This document shows, in pieces, positions 33,068-41,303 of a stretch of 41,389 nucleotides of DNA (its first letter is position 1; every line of letters starts with the position of its first letter). The stretch is from JAVWGW01 sp036655915 (GTDB lineage: Bacteria > Actinomycetota > Coriobacteriia > Coriobacteriales > Eggerthellaceae). A program made the translations under genes and the position numbers. The notes under the pieces were generated by a model, which searched no databases, was not told the origin of the DNA, and saw nothing but the letters and a program-made list of their open reading frames with translations. Location: the NCBI GenBank assembly GCA_036655915.1, contig JAVVPE010000009.1, positions 1 through 41,389 on the forward strand, given 5' to 3'.

Positions 33068-34441
33068 CTAGCGTACGCGCCAGAAAATGCAGGCTAGGGT
33101 GGCGGCGGCGAGCAGGGCGGAACAGGCGAAGGCGAGTTGGTAGCCCAGCGCCGGGTTGACAGCAACAGTTGCCGTCGTCGTGATAATAAATACCATGGCG
33201 GCCGTGCCCAAAGAAGCGCACACCTGGCGCACGGCAACGCAAAAAGAACTGCCGTCGGTAACAATTTCTTGTGGAAGCTTTGCAAGACTCCACGAGGTCA
33301 AAGGGCCGATAAGCCCCGCGATGCCAACATTGCGAATCCCCTGCCATAGCATCATCTGGGCAAGCGAAGTGTGCGCGTCCATGAAAACCATCCCCACCGC
33401 CCCAAGCACCAAAAACACTCCCGAGCACAGCACCACAGGACGCACCCCCACGCGATCGGTTAAAACTCCTGCAAGCGGGTTGATGACAAGCGCGGCGATC
33501 GTCCCCGGCAACAAAACAAAACCCGCTTCGAGCGCCGTTTTTCCGCACAGGCCTTCAACATACAAGGGCACAACCAAGGTGATGCCAAGAAACGAGGCAA
33601 AAAGCAAGCACTGCGCAATAAAACCGATAGTGAACTGCCGCGAAGAAAAAATGTGCAAATTGATCAGGGGATCGGGCACGCGGCGCTGCCGCAACACGAA
33701 CAGCACCAGGCTGACAATGCCCACCACAAGGGCCGCCCACACCACGGGGTCGGTTAAAGAAAAATTTGAAGCGTTGGAAAACGCAAGAAGAAGACCGCCA
33801 AAACCCAGCGTTGAAAGCACGAATGAGAGCGAATCGAGGGGCATCGAATCGGGAGGAACTTTTTCAGCATTAACGCAAACTGCCGTTGCGACAAGCAGCA
33901 TCCCAGAAAGCACGACGAGGATAACAAAAAAGCTCCGCCATCCCATCGAGCCAACTAAAGCCCCACCGATGGTCGGCCCAATACTGGGCGCAAAGCCTAA
34001 GGCAATGCCCGCAATCCCCATAGCGGTCGCCCGGCGATTTTTCTGAAAGCGCGTCACTGCAATCGTCTGCACCAAAGGCAACAGCATTCCTGTCGAAATC
34101 GCCTGCAATACCCGCCCTAAAAGAAGCAGGGGGAAATTCCAGGCAATAAAATCAAGCAGCGCGCCTGCGAGGAAAAACCCTTGCGCTATAAAGATCAAAT
34201 TTTTAAGAGAAAAACGCCGCGCGAAAAAAGTAGCAAGGGGCACAACCGCGCCAAGCGTAAGCATATAGATGGTAGTAAGCCATTGGCCCATACTCATGCT
34301 GATGGAAAATTCCGAAGCGACATCTGCAAGCATCGCATTTAAGGCCGTTTGCGAAAGATTACCTAAAGCGGCCCCCAACATAACGATGGTAAACAGCGCG
34401 TATACCTTCGCTCGATCGTTTTTAATGAGGGCGCGCATCAT
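33068..34441 (-). CDS. MFS drug-efflux transporter (DHA2/EmrB-like)
   Basis: The protein has 457 residues with about 12-14 hydrophobic helices. MFS landmarks include LNAMLADVASEF in helix 1, the loop 2-3 motif FFARRFSLKN, and the motif C-like helix IALGFAPSIGPTIGG typical of drug antiporters. ATG 34441 is used because AGGG lies five bases upstream; the longer frame runs into pth. It is seven bases behind pth and so the last gene of the glmU-prs-pth operon, which is unusual company for an efflux pump. Substrate unknown. Confidence 0.87.
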   Translation of the reverse strand: MMRALIKNDRAKVYALFTIVMLGAALGNLSQTALNAMLADVASEFSISMSMGQWLTTIYMLTLGAVVPLATFFARRFSLKNLIFIAQGFFLAGALLDFIAWNFPLLLLGRVLQAISTGMLLPLVQTIAVTRFQKNRRATAMGIAGIALGFAPSIGPTIGGALVGSMGWRSFFVILVVLSGMLLVATAVCVNAEKVPPDSMPLDSLSFVLSTLGFGGLLLAFSNASNFSLTDPVVWAALVVGIVSLVLFVLRQRRVPDPLINLHIFSSRQFTIGFIAQCLLFASFLGITLVVPLYVEGLCGKTALEAGFVLLPGTIAALVINPLAGVLTDRVGVRPVVLCSGVFLVLGAVGMVFMDAHTSLAQMMLWQGIRNVGIAGLIGPLTSWSLAKLPQEIVTDGSSFCVAVRQVCASLGTAAMVFIITTTATVAVNPALGYQLAFACSALLAAATLACIFWRVR

Positions 34442-34448
34442 GCATGCC

Positions 34449-35006
34449 CTAGTTAAACTGCTGCTGGGTTTTCTCAAGCCCGTTATCGAGCAGGTAAAAT
34501 ACTGCTTCACAGCCCCGTTGCTGGGCCGCTTCAAAATCATCGGCCGCTTCCTTTTTTGGAAGGGAAAGCACGTAATCGGCCACGTTCATGCGCCCGGGCG
34601 GGCGGCCGATGCCGATACGCACCCGAAACCAATCGCGCGTGTTCAGCTTATCGCACAGCGAACGCAGCCCGTTATGCCCCGCATGTCCTCCCCCGAATTT
34701 TACGCGAATGGTGCCGGGGTCAATGTCGAGTTCATCGTGGATAACAATGACGTGATCAGGCTCGATGCCATAGGCGTTGCACAGCTGCTTGGCAGGACCG
34801 CCCGAAGTGTTCATGAAGCTTTGAGGCTTGGCCAGCAACACATCCTCGTTGTGATAGACCGCCTTAGCCGTAAGCGCGCCGCACTCTGTTTTCCAGTAGC
34901 GGGCACCCAGCGCTTCCGCAATGCGGTCAAGCGTGTCGAAGCCGGCATTATGCCGCGTGTGTTCGTAGTCTTGCCCCGGGTTGCCCAGGCCGACAATCAG
35001 ATACAC
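34449..35006 (-). CDS. pth: Peptidyl-tRNA hydrolase
   Basis: The protein has 185 residues, full length. It releases peptides from peptidyl-tRNA stalled off the ribosome. Diagnostic motifs are YLIVGLGNPGQDYEHTRHNAG with the catalytic His, LAKPQSFMNTSG, IVIHDELDIDPG and GGGHAGHNGLRSL. It lies nine bases after prs in the same operon; glmU-prs-pth is a widely conserved bacterial order. Confidence 0.97.
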   Translation of the reverse strand: MYLIVGLGNPGQDYEHTRHNAGFDTLDRIAEALGARYWKTECGALTAKAVYHNEDVLLAKPQSFMNTSGGPAKQLCNAYGIEPDHVIVIHDELDIDPGTIRVKFGGGHAGHNGLRSLCDKLNTRDWFRVRIGIGRPPGRMNVADYVLSLPKKEAADDFEAAQQRGCEAVFYLLDNGLEKTQQQFN

Positions 35007-35015
35007 GACGATAAT

Positions 35016-35987
35016 CTACAGCGCGAAATCGGGGTCGAACAGCGCCGCAACCGAGCCGTTGCCATACACGTTCATGATGGCGCGCGCCAAAAGCGGAGCC
35101 ACCGAAATAACCTTAATCTTGCCCGTTTGGTATTCCTGCGGCACGTCGATGGTGTTGCACACCACAACTTCTTCGATGTCGGCATTTTCAAGGCGTTCGT
35201 AGGCGGGGCCGGAAAACACGGGGTGCGTCGCACACACATACACTTTTTCAGCACCCTTGTTCTTCAGCGTTTGCACCGCGGCACACAGAGTGCCCGCCGT
35301 ATCGATCATATCGTCGTTGACCAGGCAAATCTTGCCTTCAACATCGCCGATAAGCGCCGTGATTTCGGCTTTGTTGTGGCCGGGGCGCCCCTTGTGCATA
35401 ATGGCCAAATCGGCTTCCATGATGTCGGAAAGTTTCTTGGCTGCCTTGGCACGACCCACGTCGGGGCTGACGATGCACAGACGTTCCTTGTCGAAATTCT
35501 TCGCCTTGAAGTAATCCGCCAAGATGGGCAGCGCGGTCAAATGATTTACCGGCGTGTCGAAAAAGCCCTGGATCTGCCCTTGATGCAAATCGATGGTGAT
35601 GGTGCGGTCGACGCCCGCCACCGTCATAAGGTTGGCGATAAGTTTTGCGGTGATGGGTTCGCGCGAAGCGGCCTTGCGATCTTGGCGCGCATAGCCGTAA
35701 TGGGAAAGCACTGCCGTGACCGTGCGTGCAGAAGCGCGTTTGGCGGCATCTACCATAATAAGCAGCTCCATCAGCGAATCGTTGACGTGCGCACCGGCAA
35801 CCGATTGGATGATGAACACATCGGCACCGCGCACGCTTTCCAAGTAACGTGCATAAATTTCGCCGTTGGCAAATTTTTCTAGCTTCACGTTGCCCAGGGC
35901 AATGCCCAAGCATTCAGCGATTTCTTCCGCCAATTCGGGGTTGGCAGATCCGGAAAAAACCGCCATGCTCTTTTGCATATCTGTCAT
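35016..35987 (-). CDS. prs: Ribose-phosphate pyrophosphokinase (PRPP synthetase)
   Basis: The protein has 323 residues. It makes PRPP from ribose-5-phosphate and ATP for nucleotide, His and Trp synthesis. Visible motifs are FSGSANPELAEEIA, the YARQDRK ATP loop, IDLHQGQIQGFF, SPDVGRAKAAKK and the PRPP-binding loop VNDDMIDTAGT. ATG 35987 follows AAGGAG at eight bases; the earlier in-frame start adds a 20-residue unconserved stretch overlapping glmU. It lies 23 bases behind glmU. Confidence 0.97.
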   Translation of the reverse strand: MTDMQKSMAVFSGSANPELAEEIAECLGIALGNVKLEKFANGEIYARYLESVRGADVFIIQSVAGAHVNDSLMELLIMVDAAKRASARTVTAVLSHYGYARQDRKAASREPITAKLIANLMTVAGVDRTITIDLHQGQIQGFFDTPVNHLTALPILADYFKAKNFDKERLCIVSPDVGRAKAAKKLSDIMEADLAIMHKGRPGHNKAEITALIGDVEGKICLVNDDMIDTAGTLCAAVQTLKNKGAEKVYVCATHPVFSGPAYERLENADIEEVVVCNTIDVPQEYQTGKIKVISVAPLLARAIMNVYGNGSVAALFDPDFAL

Positions 35988-36010
35988 TACGTGCGCTCCT
36001 TCGTTATGGT

Positions 36011-37387
36011 TTACGATTGCTGTTTGGCTCGTTTGTGCTCTTCCCAATCAGGAATTTCAATCTGCTTGCTGCGCCCCAGGCCTAAAGCGCCTGCGGATAC
36101 ATCCTTGGTGATGGTCGACCCCGCGCCGACGATGGCACCCGCGCCGATGGAAACCGGAGCGACCAACATGGTATCGCTGCCGATGAATGCCCCATCGCCG
36201 ATAGACGTTTTGTGCTTGTTTTTGCCATCGTAATTGCAGGTGATCGAGCCTGCCCCCACATTCACATCCACACCGATAGTGGTGTCGCCGATATAGCTGA
36301 GGTGGGGAACTTTTGAACCGTGGCCCACCGTGGAGTTTTTGATTTCAACGTGCGTGCCCGCCTTGGCGTGATCGCACAAATGCGTGCCAGGGCGCAAATA
36401 GGCGCGCGGCCCGCAAGCCACTTCGTTATCGATGCGCGCATCGATTGCTACCGTTTCATCAATGGTGCAGCCCGTGCCCACAAGGGTGTTGGTAAGGCGG
36501 CAGTTGGGACCGACAACGCTGTTTTGCCCCACTTTGGTGCTGCCCATCAAAAAAGTGAGCGGCAAAAGTTCCACATCGGGTGCAAGCTCAACATCAGGGC
36601 CAATCCACACCAGCGACGGATCGGTCATGCTAACGCCTGCCACCATGTGCGCTTCGTTGATGCGCTGCTGCAGGCACGCCCCCGCTGCAGCCAGCTGCAC
36701 GCGTGAATTGATGCCCTGGCACTGATCGGGGTCATCCGTTTTCAGCGCGCACACCGCATGCCCCGCACTGCGACAAATTGCCAACACGTCGGTCAGGTAG
36801 TATTCCCCTTGCGCATTATTGGTGTTTACCTGGGAAAGCGCCTCAAAAAGACGCTCGCTATCAAAGCAGTAAAAGCCTGAGTTGCATTCCGTGATAAGCG
36901 CCTCGGTGGCGCTGCAATCCTTTTGTTCCACGATACGTTCAAGGTTTCCCTGGCCGTCGCGCACAATGCGACCGTAGCCCGTGGGATCGGCGGCTTCCAT
37001 GGTAAGCACGACCATGGCCGCACCCGCCTGCTCACGCGTGCGCACCAAAGCTTCGATAGTTTCAGGCGCGATAAGCGGGCAATCGCCGGAAAGCACCACG
37101 ACAGAACCCGTTTTACCCGCAAGCGCGTCGCGGCACACAGAAACAGCGTCGCCTGTGCCCCAGCGATTTTCCTGGAACACGATGTGGGTATCGGCTTGCA
37201 CTAGGGGAATAACCTGCTGGCGTTCGTGGCCCAACACACTGATGATTGAAGAAATACCCGCCTGATGAGCCGCATCGACGACCCAGCGAATCAGGGGCTT
37301 GCCCAAAAGCTCGTGAGCGACTTTCGGTTTCTGTGATTTCATGCGAGTACCCGCACCCGCAGCAAGAACTATGGCAGAAGCTTCCAT
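36011..37387 (-). CDS. glmU: Bifunctional GlcNAc-1-phosphate uridyltransferase/glucosamine-1-phosphate acetyltransferase
   Basis: The protein has 458 residues. It makes UDP-GlcNAc, the first peptidoglycan precursor. The N-terminal pyrophosphorylase has LAAGAGTRMKSQKPKVAHEL and SGDCPLI; the C-terminal left-handed beta-helix has hexapeptide repeats with NVGAGSITCNYDGKNKHKT at the acetyltransferase active site. ATG 37387 follows AAAGG; the longer upstream frame reads into the neighbouring gene. UDP-GlcNAc is also the target of known zeta toxins, which is of interest given the module at 12.1 kb, though nothing links them directly. Confidence 0.97.
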   Translation of the reverse strand: MEASAIVLAAGAGTRMKSQKPKVAHELLGKPLIRWVVDAAHQAGISSIISVLGHERQQVIPLVQADTHIVFQENRWGTGDAVSVCRDALAGKTGSVVVLSGDCPLIAPETIEALVRTREQAGAAMVVLTMEAADPTGYGRIVRDGQGNLERIVEQKDCSATEALITECNSGFYCFDSERLFEALSQVNTNNAQGEYYLTDVLAICRSAGHAVCALKTDDPDQCQGINSRVQLAAAGACLQQRINEAHMVAGVSMTDPSLVWIGPDVELAPDVELLPLTFLMGSTKVGQNSVVGPNCRLTNTLVGTGCTIDETVAIDARIDNEVACGPRAYLRPGTHLCDHAKAGTHVEIKNSTVGHGSKVPHLSYIGDTTIGVDVNVGAGSITCNYDGKNKHKTSIGDGAFIGSDTMLVAPVSIGAGAIVGAGSTITKDVSAGALGLGRSKQIEIPDWEEHKRAKQQS

Positions 37388-37403
37388 ACAAGCCTTTCGC
37401 TTT

Positions 37404-38306
37404 TTAATCGGATACAGCAAGCGCCGCACACAGCGCATCGAGCAACATGATGGCAAAGTGTTGCGCAGACCGCCCCGCCCCCGCATCTTCCCACGTCGCT
37501 GAAGGCAGTTCCAAAATAATGCGCGGCGGCGTAAGCGTGGTGGATTCAAGCGCCGAACGCAGGCGCAAAGCAAGCGTTTCTTCCTCTTGGCACAACACGC
37601 GAGGAACGCTTAAGGGAGTTTGCTGGTCAGGCAAAACGATATGAACCAGCAGCATATCGTTGCCGGGGGTGGCCGAAAGCGAATCGGCGCTAATAATTTT
37701 TGAGGCCGGGTTAGTGGCCAGGGCAAGATTGGACATGCGCGATGCAACACTGCGCGTAAATTCGTCGGTGCCAAACAGGCACAGCGCCTTGGTTTCTAAA
37801 ACGTCGGCCGCGCGCGCAAAACCAAGATGGGGCGCAAGCTGCGAAGGCCTTTTGCCTTCCCAGGAATGATGAAGGCTGTTTATGGCCGCATAGGTGAGTG
37901 CCCCGGCGATGCCATCGGAAGGAAGCCCCAGGTTAAGCTGGAATTTACGCAGCGCCAATTCGGTGTAGGCACCGAAGATGTGGTCATCGGCACCACAGGC
38001 AAAACCCAGTGCCCCTAAAATGGTTTGCAGCTGGGCGACATCGTTGCCGTGAAAATACGGCATGCGCAGATACAGCGTGCGGTCGCCCAAGCTAAAGCTT
38101 GCATCGACCAAGGCAGCCCATACCTTTTCAGTAACCACGCCCTTGGCTTCAATGCCGTTTTCACGACAAAAAGCGACAACCGCCGCGACCGTTGCATCAT
38201 CAAAAGTTGCGCTTACCTGGTCTTTTGCTAGAAACCCTAAGGCGGCAAGTTTTTGCTGGACGTCTTCGACGCCAGCACCTGTGTCATGTTTCTGAATCGT
38301 AATCAT
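37404..38306 (-). CDS. Two-domain peptidoglycan-binding protein with unrecognised C-terminus (possible CwlM-like)
   Basis: The protein has 300 residues and no signal peptide or membrane helix. Two PG_binding_1 repeats are clear: residues ~8-65 (DVQQKLAALGFL, then GVVTEKVWAAL) and ~80-145 (DVAQLQTILGALGF, then LRKFQLNLGLPSDGIAG). The C-terminal ~130 residues could be a degenerate amidase_3 fold (MLLVHIVLP, LALRLRSALE) but lack the HGG and Glu zinc ligands. Mycobacterial CwlM has this order of domains, is cytoplasmic and regulates MurA; a similar regulatory role is suggested by the position 16 bases before glmU (inference). The ATG has no ribosome site and follows a TACAAT box by six bases, so it is probably leaderless. 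Confidence 0.72.
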   Translation of the reverse strand: MITIQKHDTGAGVEDVQQKLAALGFLAKDQVSATFDDATVAAVVAFCRENGIEAKGVVTEKVWAALVDASFSLGDRTLYLRMPYFHGNDVAQLQTILGALGFACGADDHIFGAYTELALRKFQLNLGLPSDGIAGALTYAAINSLHHSWEGKRPSQLAPHLGFARAADVLETKALCLFGTDEFTRSVASRMSNLALATNPASKIISADSLSATPGNDMLLVHIVLPDQQTPLSVPRVLCQEEETLALRLRSALESTTLTPPRIILELPSATWEDAGAGRSAQHFAIMLLDALCAALAVSD

Positions 38307-38312
38307 GCCTAC

Positions 38313-38318
38313 ATTGTA
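38313..38318 (-). promoter_or_regulatory. -10 box for the glmU operon, leaderless start
   Basis: The minus strand reads TACAAT; the next six bases lead directly to the ATG at 38306, so transcription would begin at or next to the start codon. No convincing -35 hexamer was found. Confidence 0.45.
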
Positions 38319-38448
38319 ACGCACAGCCCCGCCACGCAGCACCGACACAAACCAATGCTTTTCGTTTGTTCACAAATATCCCCGCGGGTGGCACCAGGAA
38401 TACACAAGGGCTTGTAGTAAAATGCAAAGAACGTTCATTGGAGGTTGC

Positions 38449-39915
38449 ATGATTCCCCATCAAGACATTTCCTTGCTTATAAACGAGTTGCGAAAACTCC
38501 CTGGAGAAACCGAATTAGTCGAATTCAAGCAAGACAATAGCGACCCCGAAATGATTGCTCGCGATATTAGTGCCCTTGCCAATTCAGCCGCGCACCAAGG
38601 GGCTTCTTGTGCGTATATGATCTGGGGAATCGAGGATACCACTCATGCAATTACGGGGACAAGCTTCGACTGCAAAACCAAGAAACGAGGCAATGAAGAG
38701 CTGGAAAACTGGCTGCATCATCAGCTATCGAACAATGCATCGTTCAAATTTTCCCAAACAAGCATCAACGACAAGCCCATAGTTCTTTTAGAGGTTCAGC
38801 CCGCTTTCTGCCACACAGTAGATTTTGAATCATTTGCCTATATTCGCATTGGAAGCTATACGAAAAAGCTTAAAGATTACTCAGCTATCGAGGCCGAGGT
38901 GTGGAACAAGATTATGAAATCAAACTATGAGGAAGTGCTTGCAAAAGAGAATCTTTCGGTAGAAGAAGTTCTCCGTTATCTGGATTATCCCAAGTATTTC
39001 TCTTTACTAAAGACGCCCATCCCCCAGCTGCAAAAAGAAACTATCCATTATCTTTGCGAAGATGGAATTTTGCGCAAGCAGGATAACGGCCGCTTTGCCA
39101 TCACAAACCTAGGAGCTTTGTTATTTGCTCATGAATTGAAGAGCTTTCCTTCTGTAGCGCGCAAGGCTCTGCGCATCATTCAATACCAAGGTTCGCAAAA
39201 AGTGGAAATGGTACGGGAGAGAACATCCGCCAAGGGATATGCCTGCGATTTTGAATCTGCCATTGAATTCCTTATGGCAATCGTACCTGCACGCGAGCGG
39301 ATTGACTCAGCTCTGCGCCAAAAACAAACCGAGTATCCCGACCTAGCCATAAGGGAAACGCTTGCCAATACCCTCATTCATCAAGATTTGACGCTTTCAG
39401 GCAATGGCCCTCTTGTTGAAATATTTGAAAACAGGATTGAGTTTACCAATCCCGGCTGCCCTCTCGTCGAAATACTTCGCCTTGTTGATAATCCCCCTAG
39501 ATCACGAAACCAACAACTCGGTAGCCTATTGAGGCGGTTTAATATCTGCGAAGAAGCAGGCACGGGATGGGATAAAATAATATACTCTTGCGAAAAATTC
39601 TTCCTGCCCGCTCCTCAAATCACGATATATCAAGAAAACGGCGGGAACATGAAAGTTACCCTTTTTACTTACACTCCGTACAGCCTTATGACCTCCGAAG
39701 CCAGGATTATGGCATGCTATTGGCACGCCTGCATCCGCCATGCCGGCAGCACAACCCTAAACAACCAATCCCTTAGAGCGCGGTTTGGAAAAGAAGCTCC
39801 AAGTGCCTCGACCATTTCGCGCCTGATTCGAGACACTATTGAGCAAGGACTTATTAAGCCAGTCGATCCGCATACGGCACCAAGATATATGAGTTATGTA
39901 CCAAGCTGGGCCTAG
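38449..39915 (+). CDS. AlbA_2 (Schlafen-type) and HATPase-fold protein, putative ATP-dependent regulator
   Basis: The protein has 488 residues. The N-terminal AlbA_2 domain is marked by ETELVEFKQD (20-29) and AYMIWGIEDTTHAITGTSF. A central HATPase_c_4-type domain has AIRETLANTLIHQDL, EIFENRIEFTNPG and EEAGTGWDKI. The C-terminal ~100 residues look like a winged helix (NNQSLRARFGKEAPSASTIS). Such proteins are common, often mobile, genes of unknown function called RecG-like or regulator-like. ATG 38449 follows TTGGAGG; the earlier ATG adds nine residues without a ribosome site. It is a single-gene unit, AT-rich against its neighbours, and flanked downstream by a repeat-hairpin structure, which suggests acquisition. 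Confidence 0.82.
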   Translation: MIPHQDISLLINELRKLPGETELVEFKQDNSDPEMIARDISALANSAAHQGASCAYMIWGIEDTTHAITGTSFDCKTKKRGNEELENWLHHQLSNNASFKFSQTSINDKPIVLLEVQPAFCHTVDFESFAYIRIGSYTKKLKDYSAIEAEVWNKIMKSNYEEVLAKENLSVEEVLRYLDYPKYFSLLKTPIPQLQKETIHYLCEDGILRKQDNGRFAITNLGALLFAHELKSFPSVARKALRIIQYQGSQKVEMVRERTSAKGYACDFESAIEFLMAIVPARERIDSALRQKQTEYPDLAIRETLANTLIHQDLTLSGNGPLVEIFENRIEFTNPGCPLVEILRLVDNPPRSRNQQLGSLLRRFNICEEAGTGWDKIIYSCEKFFLPAPQITIYQENGGNMKVTLFTYTPYSLMTSEARIMACYWHACIRHAGSTTLNNQSLRARFGKEAPSASTISRLIRDTIEQGLIKPVDPHTAPRYMSYVPSWA

Positions 39916-39916
39916 T

Positions 39917-40032
39917 TAACTTGCACGCAACTTTCATGGGGAGCGACCCTGGAACCCGAAAACACACTATGTTGTGGTTTCAGGTTCAAAATTGACTTTT
40001 ATCCCCTAAATCTAACATGCGCGTAACTTTCA
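39917..40032. repeat. 20-bp imperfect direct repeat flanking a hairpin
   Basis: Copies at 39917-39936 and 40013-40032 agree at 17 of 20 positions (both end in AACTTTCA). Between them, 39952-39987 forms a long hairpin (GAACC, GAAA and CACA pairing with TGTG, TTTC and GGTTC around two mismatches, loop CTATGT). The hairpin may terminate the convergent genes; the direct repeats could be remnants of an insertion. Confidence 0.55.
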
Positions 40033-40058
40033 CTTGGCCCCTGCGCCCCAAAGAGCGA

Positions 40059-41108
40059 CTACTTCAAGCGGTTGACAAACCAGTCGGCCATGGAAATGAG
40101 TAGATTGCGTGCCATGGATGGACCAATCATGTCGGTCAAGCGGTTTTTGGCGATGCTTGTCAGGTTTTCGGCGTAGCTGCGTGCGTATTCGATGCTGCCC
40201 GATTCTTCCATGATGGCTACCGCTTGCGCAAGCACGGCAGGGTCTTTTTCCTTCGAGGAAAGAATTTCGATGAGGCGATCGCGCTGGGGCGAATTTTGCA
40301 GCGCATGTACCACCACAAGCGTGCGTTTGCCTTCGGTGATGTCGTTGCGGAAATCCTTTTCCATCGATTCTTCCGAACCGATAAGGTTTAACAGGTCGTC
40401 TTGGATTTGGAAGGCCAGCCCGGTATCAAGCCCGTAGTTGCGCAGGCCTTCAATTTCGGCTTCCGTGCCGCCACCGATGATGGCGCCCACAGCAAGGGGC
40501 ACCGCCCCCGAATAATGAGCCGTTTTGTGCGTGGCCATAACCAGATAATCCTGCGGCGTAATGTCGTAGCGCCCGTCGCGTGCCCAGCCGATGTCGAGCG
40601 CTTGGCCCTCTATCGTGCGCCGCGTCATGGCGGTAAGTTCAGAAATTACGCGCACCTTCATGTGGTCATCAAGCGCCTTGTCGGTAACAACAGTGCCATT
40701 GACCAGGGAAAGCGCCAAATCGCCCGCGTTTATGGCCAGCCCGAAGCCCTCTTCTAAATGCATGCACGGCTTGCCGCGACGCAGTTCGGCTTCATCGGCA
40801 ATATCGTCATGGATAAGCGCGGCCGTATGGAAATGTTCGATGGCTGCCGCGGCCGAAGTCGCCTGCGTCATATCGCCCCCCACAGCCAAACAGGCAGCAA
40901 AACAGATAAGCGGCCGATGCCGCTTGCCGCCATTTTCGCTGTACTTTTTAAGGGGATCGTAAAGATAACGATTCATGTCGGGGTGCGTACCTGAAGGGAT
41001 GTAGGTATTTACCAAATCACCGACTTCATCAGCGTAACAATCAAGATACTCTTCAAAACTTGAGGGCGGGTTTTCGACCGCCGCAATGATTTCATTGATG
41101 GTCATCAT
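40059..41108 (-). CDS. Polyprenyl diphosphate synthase
   Basis: The protein has 349 residues. It elongates allylic diphosphates with isopentenyl diphosphate, for menaquinone side chains or undecaprenyl-type lipids. The first aspartate-rich motif is HDDIADEAELRRGKP; the second is QIQDDLLNLIG, where the last Asp of DDxxD is Asn, a variation seen in some actinobacterial members. GGKRHRPLI near residue 60 is the substrate-binding region. Chain length cannot be read from the sequence. Two adjacent ATGs (41108 and 41105) have no strong ribosome site. A quinone role would fit the respiratory modules in the window. Confidence 0.93.
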   Translation of the reverse strand: MMTINEIIAAVENPPSSFEEYLDCYADEVGDLVNTYIPSGTHPDMNRYLYDPLKKYSENGGKRHRPLICFAACLAVGGDMTQATSAAAAIEHFHTAALIHDDIADEAELRRGKPCMHLEEGFGLAINAGDLALSLVNGTVVTDKALDDHMKVRVISELTAMTRRTIEGQALDIGWARDGRYDITPQDYLVMATHKTAHYSGAVPLAVGAIIGGGTEAEIEGLRNYGLDTGLAFQIQDDLLNLIGSEESMEKDFRNDITEGKRTLVVVHALQNSPQRDRLIEILSSKEKDPAVLAQAVAIMEESGSIEYARSYAENLTSIAKNRLTDMIGPSMARNLLISMADWFVNRLK

Positions 41109-41218
41109 AGTGCCGCTGTTCGCCTTTTTCTACTCTTTTGTGCTGGTGGATGCCGTGTGCAGCGCCATTTATTTCTATCGGGAAACCAAAACCACTTTCC
41201 CGCAGTGCATAACCAAAC

Positions 41219-41303
41219 TGGTAGGAGCGGCGGGACTCGAACCCGCAAGACCGAAGTCGGCGGATTTTAAGTCCGCTGCGTATGCCAATTCCGCCACGCT
41301 CCC
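41219..41303 (-). tRNA. tRNA-Leu (anticodon TAA)
   Basis: The minus strand folds into a class II tRNA: acceptor GGGAGCG with CGCTCCT (first pair G-U), D-arm with GCGGAATTGGCATACGC, anticodon stem GCGGA/TCCGC around CTTAAAA (anticodon TAA), a long variable arm CGACTTCGGTCTTG, T-arm CGGGTTCGAGTCCCG, discriminator A and an encoded CCA (41219-41221). Length 85. Confidence 0.95.

Noticed and set aside
34269..35882. 537-residue plus-strand open frame
   Set aside because: It is antisense to the MFS gene start, pth and most of prs, all well supported by motifs. It arises from GC-rich codon bias.
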